Source: Liquidambar formosana
Taxonomy: Eukaryota > Streptophyta > Magnoliopsida > Saxifragales > Altingiaceae
Assembly (NCBI GenBank): GCA_039720395.1
Contig: CM077827.1
Location: 22,472,375 to 22,536,374, forward strand
Direction: 5' to 3'
Length of the DNA stretch: 64,000 nucleotides
Both the position numbers and the translations under genes were made by a program. Shown piece after piece: positions 1 to 13,039 of this stretch (the stretch's first letter is position 1; every line of letters begins with the position of its first letter). The notes below the pieces were generated by a model. It had not been told where the DNA came from. It saw only the letters and a program-made list of their open reading frames with translations, and did no database searches.

Positions 1-2807
1 TTAGAATGCACTGAGTCTGTTCTCATTGCATCTTCGCTTGATAAAACCTCCTCAGTTATAACTCTGTCGACGTCAATCCCAATGTTTTGAGCTTCTTTTG
101 CCACCTTTGGATCAGGTTTACCATCTGGCCCATCTGTATGTGAGGGCCTAATCCACTCATAAAGAGGATTCTCATTCTCCTCTCCTAGTTCGACTGATAT
201 ATCAAGTAGATTTAGGAGCTCTAACTCTGCTGCATTGTCCTTCTCAACTTCTATATCTCTAATCCTTAACCTTATGTTGTAATAACAAAATACCAGCTTT
301 TCGAGCCTTTCGTACACTAGTCGATTGCACTGCTTTGTATGTATTAAGGAAAACGTGCTCCAGTTCCTTTCACAAGCTGAAGAGGAGCATGTTTGTGACA
401 ATATCTTCATTGCCAATTCCCTCAATATTGGAGTAGAAACCCCATATATATCCCACCAGTCAGCTGCCCACAATAAAATGAAACTATTAATTTTATATTT
501 ACAACTTTAAAATTTATAAGTTAACAAATTTGTTAGTAGTCTATATAGTTCTATACGCACTAGCTGTCATGCTTTCTCTTGATGCAATTGCGAGTTTCTC
601 TCCAAATCTACCCCTCGCTTCTTGAAACATTATAATCTATAAGTGCAATCTTTTCATCAGTGATTAAATAGAATGAATATTAAAATATAAACTTTGATAG
701 TTATTATTATTGTGTTACCTCATTTCCAATCTCTCCACCCCTGTTGGAGTTTGGTTCCAACTTTTAGAAGACCTGAAGCACTGCATTAGTTAACTCTTGG
801 TTGTGACTAATGTTATTCTTGTATTGATACTTTGGGTTTAGGTAGTATGCTAGCATTCATATCAAATACAAATATACACTTTAATTAGTTTCACTTTGTG
901 TGGTGCAAGTGTGTAACAAACTAACAAATAAAAAATAAAAAATAAGATATATAAATTATTATCTATAATTTTAGATATAAGAATTTAACTTAGAAATTTA
1001 TAATGTATAAATTATACCTGCCGATAATAAAGGATGATCGATCGATTTGTCCCAGCGCTCCTTTATAGCTTTTAAGACCCATGCCGCATTCCGATTAGAT
1101 GATTGGAGGGCCTCTTTCATTACTTGGAATGCTTGATATACTACACCCAAGGTTGGGTATACCTCACTATCAACAATGCGCAACAGTCGGTAAAGAGGCT
1201 CATAAATATCACATACTTTTGTAACCCTAGCCCAGAAAGCATTGTTTAGAATAAGTGATTCAACTTGACTGCCTATTTGCGTTCTGTTCAGTGGATGTTC
1301 AGTCTATTCATCAGAGGTGAACAAGGTTTTCAAGCTCGCCTTTTTCTATAATAGGCTGTTGAGTGCAATATAATTTGTGGCAAACCGAGTAGCACCCGGT
1401 CGCACAATATCTCCTCCACAACATGCTCTCATTTGTGCCAACCAACTGTGGTTGTATATAAAGTTTGTGATTATCCTCCCTTCAATGATCACCTCTTTAA
1501 CACCTTTTTTATCAGCAATCCTCTCAAATATGAGGTCGATGCAATGAGCAACGCAGGGTGTCCAGTATAAATTATACTTTTCCATCAACAGCTGCCCCGC
1601 TTTCTTATAATTGCTGCCATTATCAGTCACTATCTGGACAACATTTTTACTACCAATTGATTGGACGACATTTCTCATTAAAGTATAAATATATGTATGG
1701 TCCTTAATTCTATCCGAAGTATCCACCGATTTCAAGAAAACTGTCTTTCCTTTATAATATACCATAAAGTTGATGATGGACAATTTTGTTGGACCTGTCC
1801 ATCCATCACACATAATGGTGCAGCCATATGTCTTCCACATTGGTTTTATCTGTGCAATGTATTTATTCATGTCTTCCACCTGTGAGATGAAATGGAATTT
1901 AAGTAAAATCATATATAAAAAAAATTAAAAGGTCATAAATAAAACCTAATAATGAATAAATACTAATATTTTGAATTAAATTAATAATTACCTCCATATC
2001 AAGATATTTAGTTCTAATTTCATACGGGGAAGGAGGATTAACGCCTGTTCCAGAAGACTGAGTTCCAGCAATCATATTTTTGAAGTGATGGGAGGCGGTC
2101 TTCTCAGGCAGGACATTCTCATGTATAAAGAATTTTGCAACTAATATACCTAAACCCTCCTTTATCTTGCCTTTACTAAAAGCATCCTTAATAGTTCTTT
2201 GCTTTGATTGTGATGATTTATACAGAGAAGGAAGAGGGGGGGTATGAGTTTCTGGCACTCGAATACTTTGACTACGTTTAAGTGGGGGCATTGGTCCTTT
2301 GTTTTTACTTCTACCAGAACCTGAGCCACTAGCACCAGAACTTCCAAAAGGAGCCTCTGATTGGAATTGTCTCTTTTGCTCTTCCTCCCATTCACTAGCC
2401 TTTGAAGCATGGTAGGCTTTCTTATAGTTCTTTCTTTTCTGCGTATCCAACTTTACTGGGTACATCAGGATGTCCTCATCATCATCTTCATCAGTATCAT
2501 CTGATTGGGATTCCAATATACCGCCCCTTAACATTTGTCTAACATTTGAATCTCTCTTTGTCTTTGCTGCCTTTGCTGTGGCTTTCCCCATCAAAAGTTG
2601 ACGCATCTCATCTTTCACCTCTGGAGGCACATTGTTGCAAGGTGCTATATTATTTTTTGGATCTGACCCCAATAAATAGTACTTAAGCCGCGTCGCCCCA
2701 CCACTCTTCCATGTCTTCTGACAATACCTACATTGGATACCACCTACTGTACCCTCTATACGACTCCTATATTCCCATACAGGATCAACACTCTTCGCTC
2801 CTGCCAT
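1..2807 (-). pseudogene. hAT transposase (BED finger, DUF659, C-terminal dimerisation), broken, runs off the left edge
   Basis: Read right to left, this encodes a hAT-superfamily transposase. Exon 1 (2807-1992) has a BED-type zinc finger (CRYCQKTW near residue 26) and a low-complexity Ser/Gly/basic linker. A 112-bp phase-0 GT-AG intron (1991-1880) follows. Exon 2 (1879 to about 1018) carries a DUF659-like catalytic block (MCDGWTGPTKLSIINFMVYY, IVTDNGSNYKKAG, CVAHCIDLIFERIA). Two in-frame TAG codons near 1350 and 1303 break it, as does a TAA/TAG in the next exon (about 880-719). The last visible exon (about 474 to 1) has the dimerisation motif (SSACERNWSTFSLIHTKQCN) and is open to the window edge, so the stop lies outside. 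Intron positions are from splice motifs only. Domain identity is secure; the nonsense codons make it a pseudogene. It belongs to element J, whose outer end is at 24409. Confidence 0.85.
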
Positions 2808-3022
2808 CTTTTGCTAAAAGAATACAACTACAAATTTTGTGATGACATACAACTATACAAGTATAATTTGTACACAGGTAGAACATATAAATATATAATA
2901 ATATTACTAATTTACTATTTACTTCCTTACTGGATATATGAATTTAAATATGCATATGTGATTGTGTATACTTTATTTATTTCTTTATTTTTTCTAAATT
3001 TTTGTAGGACTTTACGTTGGAG

Positions 3023-3960
3023 GTTACTATGTTAGTTTGAAATGAATAGATAATTTTGACAATTAATAATTGACCTTGATTTAACTATTATGTGCTTTTA
3101 TGCATTTATTGTTAAAATCAACAAATTTCTAATATAAAAATTACTTTTCATAAACAATTAAACATCACTAAAATTTACAACAATATATTGTGATTTGTGA
3201 GAGTTTATTGATTTAACTAGTATGTGCTTTTATATGCATTTATTGTTAAAATTAGAAAATTTCTAACTTTCTAATATATTTTTCCTTTCTTTTTTCCCCT
3301 TTATAAATAATTTTGAATGTTACTATGTTAGTTTGAAATGAATAAATAATTTTGACAATTGACAATTGACTTTGATTTAAGTATTTAACTATTATGTGCT
3401 TTTATGCATTTATTGTTAAAATCAACAAATTTCTAATATAAATATTACTTTTCATAAACAATTAAACATCATTAAAATTTACAACAATATATTGTGATTT
3501 GTGAGAGTTTATTGATTTAACTAGTATGTGCTTTTATATGCATTTATTGTTAAAATCAGAAAATTTCTAACTTTCTAATATATTTTTCTTTTCTTTTTTG
3601 CCCTTTATAAATAATTTTGAATGTTACTATGTTAGTTTGAAATGAATAAATAATTTTGACAATTGACAATTGACCTTGATTTAACTATTATGTGCTTTTA
3701 TGCATTTATTGTTAAAATCAACAAATTTCTATGTAAATATTACTTTTCATAAATAATTAAACATCATTAAAATTTACAACAATATATTGTGATTTGTGAG
3801 AGTTTATTGATTTAACTAGTATGTGCTTTTATATGCATTTATTGTTAAAATCAGAAAATTTCTAACTTTCTAATATATTTTTCCTTTCTTTTTTTCCCCT
3901 TTATAAATAATTTTGAATGCTACTATGTTAGTTTGATTTACAACAAATTTCTAAATTTCT
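3023..3960. repeat. Three tandem copies of a ~297-bp AT-rich unit plus partial fourth
   Basis: The phrase GTTACTATGTTAGTTTGA recurs at 3023, 3319 and 3623 and, slightly altered, at 3919 (periods 296, 304, 296). Each unit is built of two similar halves, one with TATTATGTGCTTTTATGC and one with TAGTATGTGCTTTTATATGC, so an older ~150-bp duplication preceded the present array. It lies just upstream of the hAT transposase start and is probably part of element J. Confidence 0.9.
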
Positions 3961-4753
3961 AATATATTTTTCCATTCTACTTTCAAAAATCAAAAGTAGG
4001 TTTTTTAACATATCGAAATCTGTTATGCTAAGAATATATCAAATTCAAATATGAACATGATATATTTTTTTGTCTATTTTAGTCAGATATTGGACATAGA
4101 AAACATATAATAAAAAAAAAATTAATTGGATGTCTAAACTACATAAAGAGTGCATAAATTTGACCGTTCTAAAAATAGATAAAGACAAAAGTCACCCTTT
4201 GTGAATTCATTAAAAAGAAAAGGAAAGAATGAAAAATATATCAAAATCTAACTACCAGATACACAGAGATAACACTATACAAAATTTTATTAGTTCGCAA
4301 AAAAAAAAAAAAAAAAAAAAAAAATGTAATAATAATGAAAATTTTGTGTGGCAAAAAATATGAGAAATAGGCTTATAACTTTTAAGTTTATAACCTTCAA
4401 GGCTTCAAGTCTTCAACTAATGCACTACTGTCTGCTGACTGCTGCTGGTTGCTTTCTTCTCAGCTTCCTTTGATCTTTAACTAGTTGCAAGTTATAGTGA
4501 AGTTTTGATTTCTGAAGTCTGAACTAACTGGAAGGAAGCTTATACTGGAAGGAGGTTGTGTTTGGTTTTTTATATTGGAAGGACTAAAGGAGTGCTAATG
4601 GATGAAAGCTGGAAGGACTGAAGGAGGCTTTCATGTGAAACTATGAAAGTCTGCTCACCCCACTTAAAACTGAAAAGGTTGACCCCTCAATGTTTCACAC
4701 TTTCAAAGTTTCAAACAATCATTTTCATGTGAAAGTGTGAAACTAGTGAAATA
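3961..4753. other. Non-coding stretch of element J
   Basis: No gene is visible. It holds an A homopolymer around 4300-4323, short GGAAGGA reiterations at 4530-4630, and from about 4680 the first copy of a subterminal unit with the inverted pair GTTTCAAAC / GTGTGAAAC. This unit is cut by element A at 4754. Confidence 0.6.
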
Positions 4754-4829
4754 CCTCCTGTGAGCGCCGCGCCCCACAAACACGCACGGCTCGAGAATAC
4801 GCACTAGCTTCAAAGGACTAGCACGGAGA

Positions 4830-4841
4830 GGAGTCGCCACC
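4830..4841 (-). other. PBS-like motif inside the LTR of A
   Basis: In element sense this reads GGTGGCGACTCC, the same 11-12 nt that open the true primer binding site of A at 20308. It lies about 70 nt inside the LTR end. Equivalent copies are at 5046-5057 (B), 22680-22691 (other LTR of A), 34571-34582 (B2) and 56712-56723 (D), with a decayed copy at 25509-25520 (E). Confidence 0.7.
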
Positions 4842-5186
4842 TAGGAAAACCCGGGAACCAAACTGACCCCTTGCAAGGGTCTAACTCGTTATTATCAGAG
4901 AAGGTTCGGAGCCAGGGTACGCCTGTGAACCACGGGTTTCGATCCAAGGGGGAAGGAAGGAGAACCCTTCTTTTAAAAAGACTTGTAGAGATTTAAATTA
5001 ATAAAAATCTGGTTTTTAAAAGGTTCACAAAAACAAAACAAATAAGGAGTCGCCACCTCATTTTTAGGAAAAGAGGAAAACCATAAAACAGTTTTTTTAA
5101 AGAAAACCTTTGAAAACAAACCACATGACTCCGATCAAGGAAAAGCAGGTCTAATCAAAACAAGAGAGGATTCGGAGACTAAGTTA

Positions 5187-5231
5187 CGATGTGGGAAGGT
5201 TCTAGGAAACATCCTATAGGCACCCACATCG
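5187..5231 (-). other. Conserved stem-loop H3 in LTR B
   Basis: In element sense a perfect 9-bp outer stem CGATGTGGG / CCCACATCG encloses TGCC, an inner 5-bp stem TAGGA-TGTT-TCCTA, and AACCTT. Compensatory versions occur at 34396 (B2), 56530 (D), 11888 and 22770 (A) and 27539 (E). Confidence 0.7.
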
Positions 5232-5609
5232 CCCCAAAATGGGTCTCTGAATTTATATGGGCTATTTCAATCACTTCCTAATTAGTCACCATGCATATGC
5301 AAAGAATTATCCATAAATAATCCACATTCATCCATGAACATCCATAAAGCAATAAACATCCATAAAGCATGTAAACATCCATGAACAAGTATGAGAGATA
5401 TGGAAAGCAAGTAAGAGATAGAGAGAATGAACAAACAAATCCATCCTATCCACTAGCAAATATGTGATGGATAAATGAGCAAGCAAACAAATCCATCCTA
5501 TCCACTAACAAATATGTGATGGATAAATGTATAAGCATAGGTTCATCCTACTCCACTAGCATATATGTGATGGACAAATGGGTAGAAAGAGAGAAGGAGA
5601 AAAAGAAAA

Positions 5610-5632
5610 CCTAGGATACTTAGTATCCTAGG
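5610..5632 (-). other. 23-bp near-perfect palindrome H2 in LTR B
   Basis: Arms CCTAGGATACT and AGTATCCTAGG flank a single central base. The same 23 bp occurs at 34041-34063 (B2) and 56346-56368 (D), although the surrounding LTR sequences have diverged. Confidence 0.75.
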
Positions 5633-5657
5633 GCGGACTTGAACATCAAATGAGCGC

Positions 5658-5702
5658 CTACGTACCTTACATACAAAGATGTAAGGATCAAAGTCCACGT
5701 AG
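5658..5702 (-). other. Conserved hairpin H1 in LTR B
   Basis: In element sense CTACGT...ACGTAG closes a region with an inner 8-bp stem CCTTACAT / ATGTAAGG. The same architecture is at 33971 (B2), 56277 (D), 13006 (A) and 28948 (E). Confidence 0.65.
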
Positions 5703-6033
5703 TTCGATTGAGAAGGGGTTACTCCCTTTACAATGAACTATAAACCCTAAGTTTCCATAAAAAGAAAAGAAGAGTTTGAAAAAGAAGAAGAGTTTCCAAA
5801 AAAGGAATTTGAGAAAAGATAGAATTTGAAAAGAGATAGAACTCTTATCCAAAAAGAAGTTTGAGAAAAGTAGAATTCTAAAAGAGATAGAACTCTAATT
5901 CAAAAAGGATTTTAAGAAAAGTAGAATTCTAAAAGAGATAGAACTCTAATTAAAACAGAAGTTTAAGAAAAGTAGAATTCTAAAAGAGATAGAACTCTAG
6001 ATAAAACAGAATTTTAAGAGAGTTGGAAACTTA

Positions 6034-9000
6034 TGTCACACCCCAAACCCAAAAGATTGGATTTGACGACATGATTGTCATGACCCACATAGGACTACGC
6101 CCCACATAGGCTAGACCACTTAACAATATCAACCTGTAATAAATCTGTCTCCAATAATTCATCCATAATAAAATTCGAATCATAGCATATCTAAAGTCTC
6201 AATAATTAAAAGAAATAATTAGATAAATCCACATCCATCAAAATAAATTATCACCTCCAATAACCTACTACAATATCCACTGAGACAACAAATTAAATTC
6301 TTCTAACTACTTGTTCCAACTAAATTAGCAGATTAATCTATCGACATCCTAGCTCTTCGTACGCGGAAGCCACTCACATCAAGCTATTCATCTGTGGGGA
6401 AAAATATAAGGGGTGAGCATAACGCTCAGCAAGAAAACATTACACAATATATACAGGAAGAGGTCAAGCATATTCGCACAATTGATTTAAAAAAACATGA
6501 ATAACAAAACGATAGAGTTTTACAATAAATCATTTCTTTCAATTCGATAGGCATATAAACTTTTAGAAGTAATTCTCTTGCTTTCAATTCAATAAACAAT
6601 GACACTAAAACACTTTCGATAACAATTCATTCGATAAATCACTTTAAAATCACTGATCGATAATACAAATCAATAAAACAATAGTTCATACAAGTATTTC
6701 CTCTGGCTAGACTCACATTCAATAGGCGCCCATCATCGTGGGACTTTACACTACATCAGTACTGATGACCAACAGTATTAGAATCCCCTGCTGGCACGGA
6801 CCAATTTTCCAACAGTATTAAAATCCTCTGCTGGGACGGACCAATAATCTAACCAGAGTTCACACTTATACAATAAAAATATTTGGCAAATATCTTTCAC
6901 AAGTAAAACAGATTCAAACACGTATGTAAAACAATTTCAATAAATGACTATTTTTGCTTGACCTACAGTACATAAGAAATAAACACTTTGATAATGAAAC
7001 GATTTGGAAAACAATTGTCCACAAATCATTGGCTCGCAAAAGAGGAATAAAAATCGGATTTATTTTTATTTAATCAAAGAGGGCGATACATTGTGCAAGT
7101 TCCCTTACCTCAAGCCAAACCTTCAACAATCCAAGCGATCAAACTCCTAACAATCCCAACGCTACTCAGAACCTAAAATCAATAATATTATTTATCAATA
7201 AATCATACTTAAGCTAAAAAGTCTCTCCAGCTAAGGGGTGCATTAAGGGTTCAACGTCTAATTCTCATGGCCTTATAATGCTTACTATATTTAATATAAT
7301 TAATAAATACACTAATGCGGCATTAAAATAGACTCATGTTAAATTATAAATTAATAGGTTTGAATTACTTTTTAATACAGAAAAGTTACCAGTCAATCCG
7401 AGATAAGTTGACTGTCAACAGATGTGAAGGTGACAGTCAGAATGTAGTAAAACAGCAGCAGATTTTGTATTAACTTCCTATGCTACCCAAGGCAAAAGCA
7501 GAGGTTCACCTATTGATTTTCCCTCAACATCAGTCCCTAAATCTGTGGGAAAGATGTTTGTGGAAGGGTCTATGGTAGGGTTCGAGGAAATTTGTAGTGT
7601 TAGACATGGGAAGTGGTGGAAACCACCATTTTTGGCTTTCCTTGTCACCCAAACCCAAAGAAAGAGATTTTTGGTGGTTGGATGATCTTGTGCAGTAGCT
7701 ATGAAGGGGTTTTTTTTGAGTGGTGGTGATGATGGTTTAGTGGTTTTAGAAGTGATAGAGATGGAGGATTGGATTAGAGAAGAAAATATTGATAACACAG
7801 TAAAGTTACCACTCAACAGATGGTAAGTTACCTGTAAACAGACACGAAGTTGGCAGTCGATTCGTACAAAACAGCAACAGCTCCTTCTTTTTCCTTCTCT
7901 CTTGCTTTCTTTTCTTTTTTTTCTCTTTTTATATTGTTTTCAGTCAAAAGAATATTAATCCTCCATAAAGGTTTCTTATATAGGGTGCAAGTTAATCCTA
8001 ACCTAATTAGGATTACCTTCAAAGTGAGTGTTTGATTAGGATACGAACACTATCTCTCATTGATTAGAAAACAATCACCTTGTTTGGTTACAAAGTTGAA
8101 CGTGTTTGAGGTTAATCCTAAATTAACTCATACGTTTAAATCTAATTAAAGGCAATCAATTTTATATTTAATTAATTAAACCTAAGAAAAATTCGGGGTA
8201 TTACATTCTCCCCTCCTTAAGAAAATTTCGTCCTCGAAATTCAAGAATACCATTTATCAATTATATCATTGATTTTAACCTTCTAAACATCATGAGTAAA
8301 TTCCACTACGCTTCCACTGCACAACTCTACCTTTCTAAAACAAAACATAGATCAAGTTTTTTTTTTTTTTAAATAATTCACACGGCATCGTATTTAACCT
8401 CCTATCAAATCCTTTCAAATCAAATAACATTACTAAATTAATATCTCCCCTCAAAAGCAATACTACTATCTCATGACAATATATATACGATTCAGAAATA
8501 TTCAAAGTATCTTTCACCCAAAAATTATCCATTCTTCGATCAAAAATAACATTCCATACCCATCTTACCTATCCATAAATTTTGTTCTTGAAACTTGTTA
8601 TACGTTATATCATTAATAAATTATTAAGTCATCCTTCATTCTTTCTTCAAATAATTATTAATAATCATAATTTTAAAGTGGCAAATATATTTATGGCTCG
8701 ACTTCTTATACTTTTAAATCTTATGACATTCTTTCTATCAGTTACTTAAGGAATATAAAATTAGGAACGTGGTATTTCAAATTTTCGTCTCTAAACATTA
8801 AGGCAGTTCTTTGTTTGTTATAAGTTTTCTTAAACCTTTTTTTTTTTTTTTTTTTTTTTGAAGGTAGCGAATCAATAATCAATAATTTCCTACTTGTTAC
8901 ATTCACTTCTTAATTAGCCCTATATATGTATATATAGATATTTTAATAGTTATAACAAATTCTACTAATGGCTAGTGAAAGATCTCAAGCACCTTATAGT

Positions 9001-10530
9001 TCCACCTAACAGACCTCAAGTATCTCCTTTCCTTAATGTCTGTTTTCTCAAAGATGAAAGGTAGGACTGAGATTCAAAGTAGTCGTCATGGAAATCAGTT
9101 GACTCTCACAAATTATAACTTAAGCAAAATATTTCTATCAATAATTATACTATTTAATTCCATATTCCACTATGAGCTAAACTAATTCAAACTATCCAAT
9201 TAATAGAAGCCTTAGTTGGTAAAAGACATTAAATGAAGGAATCACTTTAGTCACACATATAACTTAAGGTACATCATGCGAAATCCAATAATAAATGCAC
9301 TGAGGTATGCTTCTGCATCCATTCTAGTTAGGAATCAATTATATATCAAACATGTCTTTGGGCTTCTGTTTTAACTTATTGCTAACACTAGATTACAATG
9401 TTAATAGTATCCCTTAGCATTATTTTATTTTTGATAGGCATTAGAAAATTTTTATTAATAAGATAGAAGTACTCCCTCAAAATTCATTCAGCTAGATAAG
9501 TTTTATAAATTTTTTTTTATTCACAACCAATACACGTTTCGAATATTACACTTATTTCAATATTATTCTTTCAATTTAGAGTCATATGAGACACAAGATC
9601 TTGTTCCAATCCCAAAGCAATGGGAGCCTATTGGACCTAGTCAGTTAAACTATGGGAAATTCCTACTGATTCTTTGTTCCTCAATTTAAATTGTCTTAAA
9701 AAAAAAATGTATATATATCAAACCTGGGTGAATTAAAAAATCTCAATTATTTGTCTTTCTGTATGGTCTATTTAAAGTCTAAACATTAACAATGCTAATT
9801 TCAAATAATATAACCTCAAAACTTAATTCTCATATCTAACTATTCAAGTAGGATACTATTGATAAATTATCTTGGGTGATCGATTAACCAATATAACTGA
9901 ACTAATTCAAAAGAAGGGTACAAACTCCAAATGGATTCATATTACTCAAGGATGCAAACAATAACTTCTTATCAAATAGTTTATAATAGCAAGATAATCT
10001 ATGCCTAAAATAACATTAATATCGTTAAGAATATGCAATCAACTAACATATTTCTTTCATTCATCTAAACCGCTCAAAACAAGTTTCTTTTACATATCCA
10101 AACCATTCGAGACTTACGCGCTCGAGTAACATATAATGAATCCCCAATCAGGCTACTAACAAATAATTTTCATTTTTAACAGTTAAGTATAACACTCAAA
10201 TATATAGAAGGGTCAGTATTTATGAAATTAGTGCCACATATATTTCGGTCTAACGAATAATAAATTATAAGCTTATCTAAACCACTCATTGAGACTTTGT
10301 CTCTATACTAAAACACAAAAGACGAACATTTTTCTATAGTAATCAATAGTTGCAGATACACCAAAGCATGTCCATAAATTACCTCACAATTCTCGAGCAT
10401 TCTGTCTACTAATACCACTTGAGTTACGTAATACACAATCAACATTAACTAAGTCTCTTAAAATAGGTAGCATCACACAAATCACAACTTAATGGTTCCA
10501 TTGCTTTCATCAACTTAAAAGTTTAACAAA
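6034..10530 (-). mobile_element. Element C: truncated chromovirus-type gypsy element (3' LTR, PPT, decayed internal part)
   Basis: The 3' LTR is 6034-8205 (TGTCACACCCC...GGTATTACA on the plus strand, about 2.17 kb). Next to it is the purine-rich tract AAGGAGGGGAGAA in minus sense. Reading through it is the peptide NFEDEIFLRRGECNTP, the usual C-terminal end of plant chromovirus polyproteins. Beyond, 8246 to about 10530 is AT-rich and no polymerase motif survives. The far boundary is approximate, set where sequence matching LTR B2 resumes (around GGCTTTTCCTAAACACATCA). No 5' LTR or second target repeat exists, so a deletion removed one end of C together with part of B. Confidence 0.7.
8246..10530. 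other. Unassigned AT-rich remainder of element C
   Basis: About 2.3 kb with no open frame above about 65 codons and no recognisable domain on either strand. It has poly-T tracts near 8360 and 8839-8859. By position it should be the decayed internal domain of C, but sequence alone does not prove that. Confidence 0.4.
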
Positions 10531-11172
10531 TAAGGCTTTTCCTAAACACATCAATTAATTTTTCATGCAAAACGTACCTCTATCCTTAAGAAAGAAACTA
10601 TCCTACCAGCAAACAATTTCGCAATCCTAATCCACTAACATGCATTCTCATCATCTTTGAATCATATACACTCTAAAATATAGAGTATATATGATTCCTA
10701 AATCAATTCTAAGCCATAATTATGCAGAGAATGGAGTAGAAGAAGAAGGAATTGTAAAAGAAAGCAAAGGAGACTAACAATGAAGTAAGGGTCTTCGCTG
10801 CGTTCTTCCTTCTCTTTGGCTTGGTTCCCTTCTAGTTCCTCTTCAAAATTGCAGTAGAAAGCCTCCTCCAAGTGATATGGGTGTGTTCAAACTCGTGGTC
10901 CCTCTCTCTCTTATGAATATGGAGTGTCAAATAAGCCAAAAATCCCTTATGCTGATGAATGAGCCTCTATTTATAACCAACCAACCATATGAACCAATGA
11001 TTGAGATTAATTCACCATAAAATCAATCTAGGGCTGTAATTAAATCCCATGGATGTTAAACAACTCAAAAACACCTCTCAATAGGCTTAGAAGTCCCTTA
11101 GAAGGCTGAAAATCGGAGTGGTAGAGTCCCATTTCGTCAAAAATGCAAAAGGAGAAAATTCAGGATGGGACT

Positions 11173-11252
11173 CTCGGATGACCGGTTGGCCCCAACCGGT
11201 CCAACCGGTTGGTGAACCGGTCCAACCGGTTGAGCCCAACCGGTCACCCGAG
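11173..11252 (-). repeat. Palindrome cassette in LTR B (CCAACCGGTTGG words)
   Basis: About 80 bp made of repeated CAACCGGT / ACCGGTTGG words, closed by inverted flanks CTCGGGTGACC and GGTCATCCGAG in element sense. The same flanks enclose only 35 bp in B2 (32313-32347) and an unrelated palindrome set in D (54237-54316). Confidence 0.8.
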
Positions 11253-11887
11253 AAGAATCCAAAAATTTTGGAATTCTAGCTCGGTTTGGACTCCGAACTT
11301 CAAACAGACACAAATTCTTCATTTTAACTCCGATTTGGGTGATTCAAAAGCCAAAATTTCAAGGATTCAATATAGAAGAAGCCTAGAATATTCTTGAACC
11401 AAGAATCCCTAGCCACGGTCAAGTGGCTGGGTTTTCATGAGGCGATTACCCGAAAAAAAGGTCAATTAAGCATAGGGTAATGTGGTGAACCAATCCCAAA
11501 CCTATCAATAAAATAAATTGGCACTTCAATTAGGCTCATTTCATCATTCTAAGGTCAATGTAACATTCTGGAGCAAATTTGGAAGTCAATTGGAAAATAT
11601 ACGAAGTAAAAGACGAATTTGCCCTTCAAGTCGCAAAAGCTCTAATTGACTATCCAAACCTATCTGGAATTGAACCAAATTTGACACACATATCCAAAAT
11701 GATCCTAGAAACTAAATGCAAGTGATGGGACTCAACAAAGAGACAAAAATATGCATGCAATGATGACCTATTCTCCGGAGGCTTAAAAGGGCAAAAGTGT
11801 CCTTTAAGGCTTAGGGACTCCTAAATGCTTCTAAACCTGACCAAATGCTATCTTAATCTCATGGGGATGAAAATGGGGTGTCTACAA

Positions 11888-11920
11888 CGCCATTGGGAAG
11901 GTGTTAGGCACTCAATGGCG
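11888..11920 (-). other. Conserved stem-loop H3 in the 3' LTR of A
   Basis: In element sense a perfect 8-bp stem CGCCATTG / CAATGGCG encloses AGTGCCTAACACCTTCC. LTR B inserted in this stem: the ACGCC target duplication (4919-4923 and 11887-11891) includes its outer bases. Confidence 0.7.
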
Positions 11921-12875
11921 CCCGATCCGTAGATCGGCCCCCATTTTATGTCTATTAATCATATTCAATTATTTAATTTAATTAAAATTACCCCTATTTA
12001 TGCAAAGAATTAAAATACACACACGTTATGACAGTTATGTACATTATGTAACAAATACTAAATTAAATAAAGTAAATGAAAAAGAAGAAGTAATAAACAA
12101 ATAATAAAGAAATCATAAAAGAAATAGCAAACAAATAAAATAAAATAAGTAATAAAAGAAAAGTAAAAGAAGTGATAAAAAAAAAGCATGAGATATATAC
12201 GTACAAGAAGTCATGAGAAGTGATAAAAATATACTAAAAAAGTAATCAAAAGGTGGTAAAGTGAGTAAAGGAAGGAAAAAGAGGAACCATGCGTACGCAT
12301 GGGGACCTTATGCTTGCGTCTCCAAACACTCAAAAGTCAGATCCCCTATCTAAACCCTATACTTAGCTATATATAGAGAAGGATTAGGTTAACCTTCCTT
12401 CGGAACCCTAGGAGCCTCTCCCGCCACTTAGTGCCACTCTTTTATTCCTAAAAGGCAGGCTGCGATCCCCCCTCCCATGATTCGGGGGAAATCCTCGAAA
12501 AATAAGGAAAATAAGATTTCTATGCGTATGCGTGATCAAACGGTGCGTACGCATAACTGCATAGTGCGTACGCATCATTTTGAACTTATCCGCACAAGTT
12601 ACGTGTACGCATAGTGAGCCATGCGTACGCATAACCACACTATGGTATGCATGGTGGTGTCATGCGTACGCATATCCCATTCATGCGTACGCACCATCCC
12701 ATTTCATAACTTTAAGTTACTTTTAGGGGCTATGATCGTGTGTGCGCGCGTATCTTAATCAATTTTACATACCGGTCAATTCGCTCACTCAAATGAACCC
12801 AGGATTGGTAGCAAACTTTATGGACCTCATCATTGGGAACTCACAAAAATATGGGGACAAAATGGGGTATCTATA

Positions 12876-12889
12876 GTTGCCCCTCTTCC
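12876..12889 (-). other. Polypurine tract of element A
   Basis: In minus sense GGAAGAGGGGCAAC directly precedes the LTR start (decayed TATAGATACC, expected TGTAGACACC). This position and composition fit a plus-strand primer and support the minus orientation of A. Confidence 0.65.
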
Positions 12890-13005
12890 AAATTCTTCCC
12901 AAATCATGGGTTGAATTTTGGAAGAAAATCCGCATACCTGACATTTTGTCCCTATGAAAATCATTTATGCAAATGCATGGGGTTGGATTGGACCCATCCA
13001 ACTGC

Positions 13006-13039
13006 CTACGTACTTCGCAAAGATCAGACCCGCACGTAG
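13006..13039 (-). other. Conserved hairpin H1 near the 3' LTR of A
   Basis: In element sense CTACGT...ACGTAG encloses GATC and a small CTT-TGCG-AAG hairpin. In A it lies between the antisense gene and the polypurine tract; in B, B2 and D the equivalent lies inside the long LTR. Confidence 0.6.

Larger units (their letters stand above)
4924..11886 (-). mobile_element. LTR B (solo LTR, ~3-kb family), interrupted by element C
   Basis: It has a perfect ACGCC duplication (4919-4923 and 11887-11891) and ends TGTGAACC...GTGTCTACA on the plus strand, so it is in minus sense. No internal retroelement domain of its own is present, so it is read as a solo LTR. It aligns by eye along most of its length with B2 (31680-34701, opposite orientation): GAACTACGTGGACTTTGATC, the CTAGGATACT palindrome and the stem-loop are shared. 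Element C interrupts it, and about 0.7 kb of the B sequence next to C appears deleted compared with B2. Confidence 0.8.
4759..12875 (-). repeat. 3' LTR of element A, split by LTR B
   Basis: It starts TGTGAGCGCCGCGCC on the plus strand and ends at a decayed TCTATA, where the partner LTR has TCTACA. LTR B occupies 4924-11886. It contains six exact TGCGTACGCA palindromes (12290, 12544, 12565, 12622, 12663, 12684) and several one-base variants. The stem-loop described elsewhere spans the B insertion point, at 11888-11920 after B. Confidence 0.85.

Noticed and set aside
7478..7816. 112-codon minus frame
   Set aside because: It lies inside the LTR of element C and has no domain or conserved start.
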